Shown piece by piece: positions 35,507 to 40,466 of a DNA stretch of 40,466 nucleotides; position 1 is the first letter of the stretch; each line of letters begins with the position of its first letter. Where the stretch lies: positions 1-40,466 of the forward strand of contig NZ_QGLP01000008.1 in assembly GCF_003202915.1 (NCBI RefSeq). The letters run 5' to 3'. The notes below the pieces were generated by a model, which was not told the DNA's origin, ran no database searches, and was given only the letters and a program-made list of their open reading frames with translations. This DNA comes from Gilliamella apicola (GTDB lineage: Bacteria > Pseudomonadota > Gammaproteobacteria > Enterobacterales > Orbaceae). A program made the position numbers and the translations under genes.

Positions 35507-36697
35507 TTACAGTAAATTAAGGTTTGTATATTTACTTCTAAAATCCTTAGGTGTCATTGCATAGAACTTTTTAAATAAAAAGTAAAAATACTGAACCGAT
35601 GGATAGCCACACTGCTGAGAAATAGCCTGAATAGACAATGATGATTCAATTAGTAGATATTTAGCACGATTAAATTTCTCTTCATGAATGACCGTGTGAA
35701 TAGTTTTACCTAATGATGTTTTAAAGCGAAGTTCTAAATTGGAACGAGATATTTGCAATTCCGAAGTTACTTGATCTACTTTAATGCCTTTACAAGCATA
35801 ATCACGGATATAATGAATAGCTTGTATAACATAAGGGTCTTGTATTGAACGGTAATCCGTCGAACGACGTTCAATGACTTTTTTTGGTGAAATTAACCGT
35901 GGCGAGGTAGCAACCTTCCCTTTATTGAATATTTTTTGCAGCAGTTTAGCTGCTTCAAATCCCATCTCCTCAGTACCTTGTTTAACGGTAGATAAGGAAA
36001 CCATCGACAGATCATTAATTACTTCTTCATTATCTATACCAATTAAACATAACTCTTCAGGTATTTTTATTTCAACTCTGTCACAAGCTTGTAAAATATG
36101 ATGGGCTCTAGCATCATTTACGGCAATAATACCGGTGTTAACAGGTAAGGATAATAACCATTTAGAGAGTTTATCTAAGCTATCTTGCCAATTATCAAGT
36201 GATGTCGAGGTTCCTTGATAAATAAATCCTTCATAACCCTTTTGGCTTACAATTTGCGAAAAAAATTGTTCTCTTACAGCTGCCCAACGACAAGATCGAT
36301 TCAATGGTAAACCATAAAAGGCAAATTTATTAATTCCTTTCGAACATAAATGATTAAAAGCACTCTCTATAATGGCAAAATTATCCGCGGCAACATACGG
36401 CACTTTAGGATAATTTGAATCATGGTGATGCGAACTACCTACGCCAATTATTGGTATATCTACATCAGCGAGCAAATCTTGAATATCTGGATCATCAAAA
36501 TTAGCAATAATACCATCGCAATCAAAATAGAAAGGTGTATTAGTATCATAGCGCATCGTTTCGGAAATATAGATATTCCAGTGAATATTATTCGCTTTTA
36601 AAAAATTCCCGATACCTTTTAGTATTTGCCGATCATAAATATTATTTGCATTAAATAGCAAAACAACTCGGTAACTCTTATTCTGCATCTCGATCAT
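35507..36697 (-). CDS. xylR: Xylose operon activator XylR
   Basis: XylR is the D-xylose-responsive activator of xyl genes. It has an N-terminal LacI/periplasmic-binding-like sensor domain (VVLLFNANNIYDRQ, IIGVGSSHH, FAFYGLP, GIIAVNDARAHHILQ, CLIGIDNEE) and a C-terminal AraC-type double HTH (SRSNLELRFKTSLGKTIH, SLSIQAISQQCGYPSVQYFYFLFKKFYAMTPKDFR). It is similar to E. coli XylR (392 aa) along its length. The start is uncertain: GTG 36703, ATG 36697 or ATG 36688 are in frame with no clear ribosome site. The last aligns exactly with the E. coli start. It is convergent with xylAB rather than following xylFGH as in E. coli; no xylose transporter gene is in the window. Confidence 0.93.
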   Translation of the reverse strand: MIEMQNKSYRVVLLFNANNIYDRQILKGIGNFLKANNIHWNIYISETMRYDTNTPFYFDCDGIIANFDDPDIQDLLADVDIPIIGVGSSHHHDSNYPKVPYVAADNFAIIESAFNHLCSKGINKFAFYGLPLNRSCRWAAVREQFFSQIVSQKGYEGFIYQGTSTSLDNWQDSLDKLSKWLLSLPVNTGIIAVNDARAHHILQACDRVEIKIPEELCLIGIDNEEVINDLSMVSLSTVKQGTEEMGFEAAKLLQKIFNKGKVATSPRLISPKKVIERRSTDYRSIQDPYVIQAIHYIRDYACKGIKVDQVTSELQISRSNLELRFKTSLGKTIHTVIHEEKFNRAKYLLIESSLSIQAISQQCGYPSVQYFYFLFKKFYAMTPKDFRSKYTNLNLL

Positions 36698-36935
36698 TAT
36701 CACTTACTAACATATTTAACTTATTAGCATTAATTTGTAGTCTATTTATTAGAATAAACTAGTGTTACATAAAATATCAATTTGTATAGTGCAAATAACT
36801 ATCATATTCAGCCTAAATTTTCTCAACAACGTTTGCTCAAGACGCTATCAAAATTAAGAGAAAAACTCATTTTTATATTACATCTGAAGACCATATAAAT
36901 TATTATTAAATAACATAAAGATCTTATGCTGATAC

Positions 36936-36964
36936 TTGACATTATAGCTATTGAGGTCTAGAAT
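36936..36964 (+). promoter_or_regulatory. str operon promoter
   Basis: A perfect -35 TTGACA (36936-36941), a 17-base spacer, and -10 TAGAAT (36959-36964), followed by CTTGCGACCC, a GC-containing start region suited to stringent control. The transcript would begin near 36971 with a leader of about 95 bases to rpsL, including a small CCCAAA/TTTGGG hairpin (36972-36999). The rest of 36704-36935 is AT-rich and holds nothing else I can identify. Confidence 0.8.
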
Positions 36965-37048
36965 CTTGCGACCCAAAACTTATATAAATAGGCTTTGGGC
37001 TACAGTTATTAATTACGTATCTAAAAAGCAATTTTAAATTTATTTTAA

Positions 37049-37441
<393 letters not shown>

Positions 37442-37541
37442 TGGAACTCCGTTAAGTAAGGCCAAACTATAATAATTCCATTTAACTCATTTGAGTTTTG
37501 GGTAAACCTGAAAATTTATAACATATAAACGGAGTATTCCA

Positions 37542-38012
37542 ATGCCACGTCGTCATGTTGTCGGTCAAAGAAAAATTTTACCTGATCCGAAATTCGGTTC
37601 AGATTTGCTGGCGAAATTTGTAAATATTTTAATGATAGATGGTAAGAAATCTATCGCAGAATCAATCGTATATTCAGCTCTTGATAAATTAGCTGAGCGT
37701 AGTGGAAAAGACCACTTAGCAGCTTTCGAAGTTGCATTAGATAACGTAAGACCAACTGTAGAAGTTAAGTCTCGTCGCGTTGGTGGTTCTACATACCAAG
37801 TTCCTGTTGAAGTGCGTCCTGTCCGTCGTAATGCACTTGCAATGCGTTGGATTGTAGATGCTGCACGTAAACGTGGCGATAAATCAATGGCATTACGCCT
37901 AGCGAATGAACTTATGGATGCTTTTGAAAACAAAGGTACCGCTGTGAAAAAACGCGAAGATGTTCATCGTATGGCTGAAGCTAATAGAGCGTTTGCACAC
38001 TATCGTTGGTAA
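37542..38012 (+). CDS. rpsG: 30S ribosomal protein S7
   Basis: S7 nucleates assembly of the 30S head by binding the 3' domain of 16S rRNA and contacts E-site tRNA. The 156-aa length is the usual bacterial one. Conserved regions are [51 protein letters not shown] and [20 protein letters not shown]. In E. coli, S7 represses its own translation by binding the rpsL-rpsG intergenic mRNA. Here that gap is also about 100 bases, but I did not trace the S7-binding fold in it. The ribosome site is GGAG. Confidence 0.97.
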   Translation: MPRRHVVGQRKILPDPKFGSDLLAKFVNILMIDGKKSIAESIVYSALDKLAERSGKDHLAAFEVALDNVRPTVEVKSRRVGGSTYQVPVEVRPVRRNALAMRWIVDAARKRGDKSMALRLANELMDAFENKGTAVKKREDVHRMAEANRAFAHYRW

Positions 38013-38044
38013 TTTAAGCGCTTATATAAGACGCTTGAAATTAG

Positions 38045-38070
38045 ACTGATAATTAATAGTTATTATCAGT
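38045..38070. other. Stem-loop between rpsG and fusA
   Basis: ACTGATAA / TTATCAGT (38045-38052, 38063-38070), 8 bp with a 10-base loop, followed by CCCCCC rather than T residues. It is not a standard terminator and may be an mRNA processing or stability element within the str transcript. Confidence 0.5.
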
Positions 38071-38119
38071 CCCCCCAAAAGATATTTTATAAGCAAACGA
38101 TTCTAAATAGAGGATTAAT

Positions 38120-40222
38120 ATGGCTCGTACAACCCCTATAGCACGCTACCGTAATATCGGTATCAGTGCACATATTGACGCAGGTAAAACGACGACTACT
38201 GAACGTATTTTATTTTACACTGGCGTAAGTCACAAAATTGGTGAGGTTCATGATGGCGCAGCTACCATGGACTGGATGGAACAAGAACAAGAACGTGGTA
38301 TTACTATCACGTCTGCAGCGACTACAGCTTTCTGGTCTGGTATGGGTCAACAATATGAACCACACCGAATCAATATCATCGACACCCCAGGACACGTTGA
38401 CTTCACAATCGAAGTTGAACGTTCTATGCGTGTTTTAGATGGTGCGGTAATGGTTTACTGTGCGGTTGGTGGTGTTCAACCTCAATCAGAAACAGTATGG
38501 CGTCAAGCAAACAAATATAAAGTTCCACGTATTGCTTTCGTAAACAAAATGGACCGTATGGGTGCTAACTTCTTACGTGTTGTTGATCAAATCAAAACAC
38601 GTTTAGCGGCAGTACCAGTTCCATTAGTACTACCTATCGGTGCGGAAGAAGGCTTTACTGGTGTAGTTGATTTACTTAAACGTAAAGCAATTAACTGGAA
38701 TGATGCTGATCAAGGCGTTACTTTCACTTATGAAGATGTTCCTGCGGATATGGTTGAGCAAGTCGAAGAGTGGCGTGCAAACCTAATGGAAGCTGCAGCT
38801 GAAGCAAATGAAGAGTTAATGGAAAAATACCTTGGTGGTGAAGAGTTAAGCGAAGAAGAAGTCAAAGCAGCGTTACGTGAACGCGTACTTGCTAACGAAA
38901 TCATCTTAGTAACTTGTGGTAGTGCCTTTAAAAATAAAGGTGTTCAATTCATGCTTGATGCGGTAATTGAATACTTACCAGCACCAACAGATGTTCCTGC
39001 GATCAAAGGTGAATTACCTAATGGTGAAGCAGCTGAGCGTCACTCAAGTGATGACGAACCATTCTCATCACTAGCATTTAAAATTGCAACTGACCCATTT
39101 GTTGGTAACTTAACATTCTTCCGTGTTTACTCTGGTGTTGTAAACTCAGGTGATACTGTTCTTAACTCTGTTAAAGATAAAAAAGAACGTTTTGGTCGTA
39201 TCGTTCAGATGCACGCTAACAAACGTGAAGAAATTAAAGAAGTTCGCGCGGGTGACATTGCTGCGGCAATCGGTCTTAAAGATGTAACTACTGGTGATAC
39301 TCTTTGTGCTGAAAGCGCACCAATCATTCTTGAAAGAATGGAATTCCCTGAACCAGTAATTTCAGTTGCAGTTGAACCAAAAACCAAAGCTGACCAAGAA
39401 AAAATGGGGCTTGCTTTAGGTCGACTAGCACAAGAAGATCCTTCATTCCGTGTTCACACCGATGAAGAATCAGGTCAAACAATTATTTCTGGTATGGGTG
39501 AGCTTCACTTAGAAATCATCGTTGACCGTATGAAACGTGAATTTAAAGTGGAAGCAAATGTTGGTAAACCACAAGTTGCTTACCGTGAAACCATTCGCAA
39601 TGAAGTTGAACAAGAAGGTAAATTTGTTCGTCAGTCTGGTGGTCGTGGTCAATATGGTCATGTATGGTTAAGAATTAAACCATTAGAAGCTGGTGGCGAA
39701 GGCTACAAATTCAACAATGAAATTGTTGGTGGTGTGGTTCCTAAAGAATACATCCCAGCAGTTGATAAAGGTTGTCAGGAACAAATGAAAAACGGTGTTC
39801 TTGCTGGCTACCCAATTGTTGATGTTGAAGTCACTATCTATGATGGTTCTTACCATGATGTTGACTCATCAGAAATGGCATTTAAAATTGCCGGTTCAAT
39901 GGCATTTAAAGATGGCTTCATGAAAGCTAAACCTGTGCTTTTAGAACCGATCATGAAAGTAGAAGTCGAAACTCCTGAAGATTATATGGGTGACGTAATC
40001 GGTGACTTAAACCGTCGTCGTGGTATGATCGAAGGAATGGAAGATACTGCAACTGGTAAAACAGTTAAAGCACAAGTTCCACTTTCAGAAATGTTTGGTT
40101 ATGCAACTGACCTTCGTTCACAAACCCAAGGTCGTGCTTCTTACTCAATGGAGTTCTTGAAGTACAATGAAGCGCCAACCAATATTGCAACTGCAATTAT
40201 TGAAGCTCGTAAAGCGAAATAA
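38120..40222 (+). CDS. fusA: Elongation factor G
   Basis: EF-G is the GTPase that drives ribosomal translocation and, with RRF, ribosome recycling. The 700-aa protein (E. coli 704) has the G1 loop [16 protein letters not shown]2 [11 protein letters not shown]3 DTPGHVDF and G4 [10 protein letters not shown]. Domain II follows, then domains III-V with the domain IV segment ([28 protein letters not shown]) and the end [24 protein letters not shown] precedes the ATG at 38120. It is the third gene of the str operon. Confidence 0.98.
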   Translation: MARTTPIARYRNIGISAHIDAGKTTTTERILFYTGVSHKIGEVHDGAATMDWMEQEQERGITITSAATTAFWSGMGQQYEPHRINIIDTPGHVDFTIEVERSMRVLDGAVMVYCAVGGVQPQSETVWRQANKYKVPRIAFVNKMDRMGANFLRVVDQIKTRLAAVPVPLVLPIGAEEGFTGVVDLLKRKAINWNDADQGVTFTYEDVPADMVEQVEEWRANLMEAAAEANEELMEKYLGGEELSEEEVKAALRERVLANEIILVTCGSAFKNKGVQFMLDAVIEYLPAPTDVPAIKGELPNGEAAERHSSDDEPFSSLAFKIATDPFVGNLTFFRVYSGVVNSGDTVLNSVKDKKERFGRIVQMHANKREEIKEVRAGDIAAAIGLKDVTTGDTLCAESAPIILERMEFPEPVISVAVEPKTKADQEKMGLALGRLAQEDPSFRVHTDEESGQTIISGMGELHLEIIVDRMKREFKVEANVGKPQVAYRETIRNEVEQEGKFVRQSGGRGQYGHVWLRIKPLEAGGEGYKFNNEIVGGVVPKEYIPAVDKGCQEQMKNGVLAGYPIVDVEVTIYDGSYHDVDSSEMAFKIAGSMAFKDGFMKAKPVLLEPIMKVEVETPEDYMGDVIGDLNRRRGMIEGMEDTATGKTVKAQVPLSEMFGYATDLRSQTQGRASYSMEFLKYNEAPTNIATAIIEARKAK

Positions 40223-40243
40223 TTATTTATATAAATAAAGTAA

Positions 40244-40271
40244 CACTTCCCTAATAATAACTAGGGAAGTG
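40244..40271 (+). terminator. Stem-loop between fusA and tuf
   Basis: A 10-bp stem CACTTCCCTA / TAGGGAAGTG (40244-40253, 40262-40271) with an 8-base loop, followed by ATTTAATAA. The U-tract is short, so it may reduce but not abolish readthrough into tuf. tuf follows 21 bases later. Confidence 0.5.
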
Positions 40272-40280
40272 ATTTAATAA

Positions 40281-40466
<186 letters not shown>

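Noticed and set aside
36972-36999. CCCAAA/TTTGGG hairpin in the rpsL leader as an attenuator
   Set aside because: Six base pairs with a 16-base loop and no following T-run; likely too weak.

Overview
The window is a low-GC gammaproteobacterial chromosome segment. Most proteins read as close relatives of Escherichia coli proteins, and several blocks keep E. coli gene order: 16S rRNA - gmhB - metNIQ - trmO, hslO-hslR, (dacB relic) - greA - yhbY - rlmE - ftsH - folP, parE-parC, and rpsL-rpsG-fusA-tuf. The AT-rich, compact, partly decayed genome is what I would expect of a host-associated relative of the Enterobacterales such as the Orbaceae (Gilliamella and allies). That placement is an inference from gene content and base composition, not a database result.

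Layout. 1-440: the 5' end of a 16S rRNA gene on the minus strand, with its boxA leader and tandem P2/P1 promoters. 612-1316: the wreck of a DUF4184-type membrane protein gene. 1353-5502: gmhB (minus), then a methionine-repressible metNIQ operon (plus) with a tandem MetJ box, then trmO. 5711-6968: the hslR-hslO pair (minus). 6969-7917: almost 1 kb without an intact gene, containing what looks like a decayed dacB. 7918-12393: greA, yhbY (minus), rlmE, ftsH, folP.

12544-16538: a sugar module. On the minus strand are rpiB, an AlsE-type epimerase and a glucose-family PTS EIICB; a divergent RpiR-type regulator is on the plus strand. Together they give a kinase-free route from a PTS-imported aldohexose, best guess D-allose, to fructose-6-phosphate. 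16842-22333: ubiA and a DMSO-reductase operon, dmsABC plus a TorD/DmsD-type chaperone (minus). 22556-29020: parE, parC, djlA and trkH (plus). 29164-32291: a TerC/CBS/CorC membrane protein and an NCS2 purine permease, the latter with a perfect FNR-type palindrome just upstream. 32591-36697: xylAB with convergent xylR. 36936-end: the str operon from its promoter through rpsL, rpsG and fusA into the first 58 codons of tuf.

I found no CRISPR array, insertion sequence, prophage or obviously new defence or mobile system. The most noteworthy items are the putative PTS-based allose module, the FNR-like site at the purine permease, and several relics: the DUF4184 gene, dacB, a tRNA-like sequence and an amber-interrupted small ORF.
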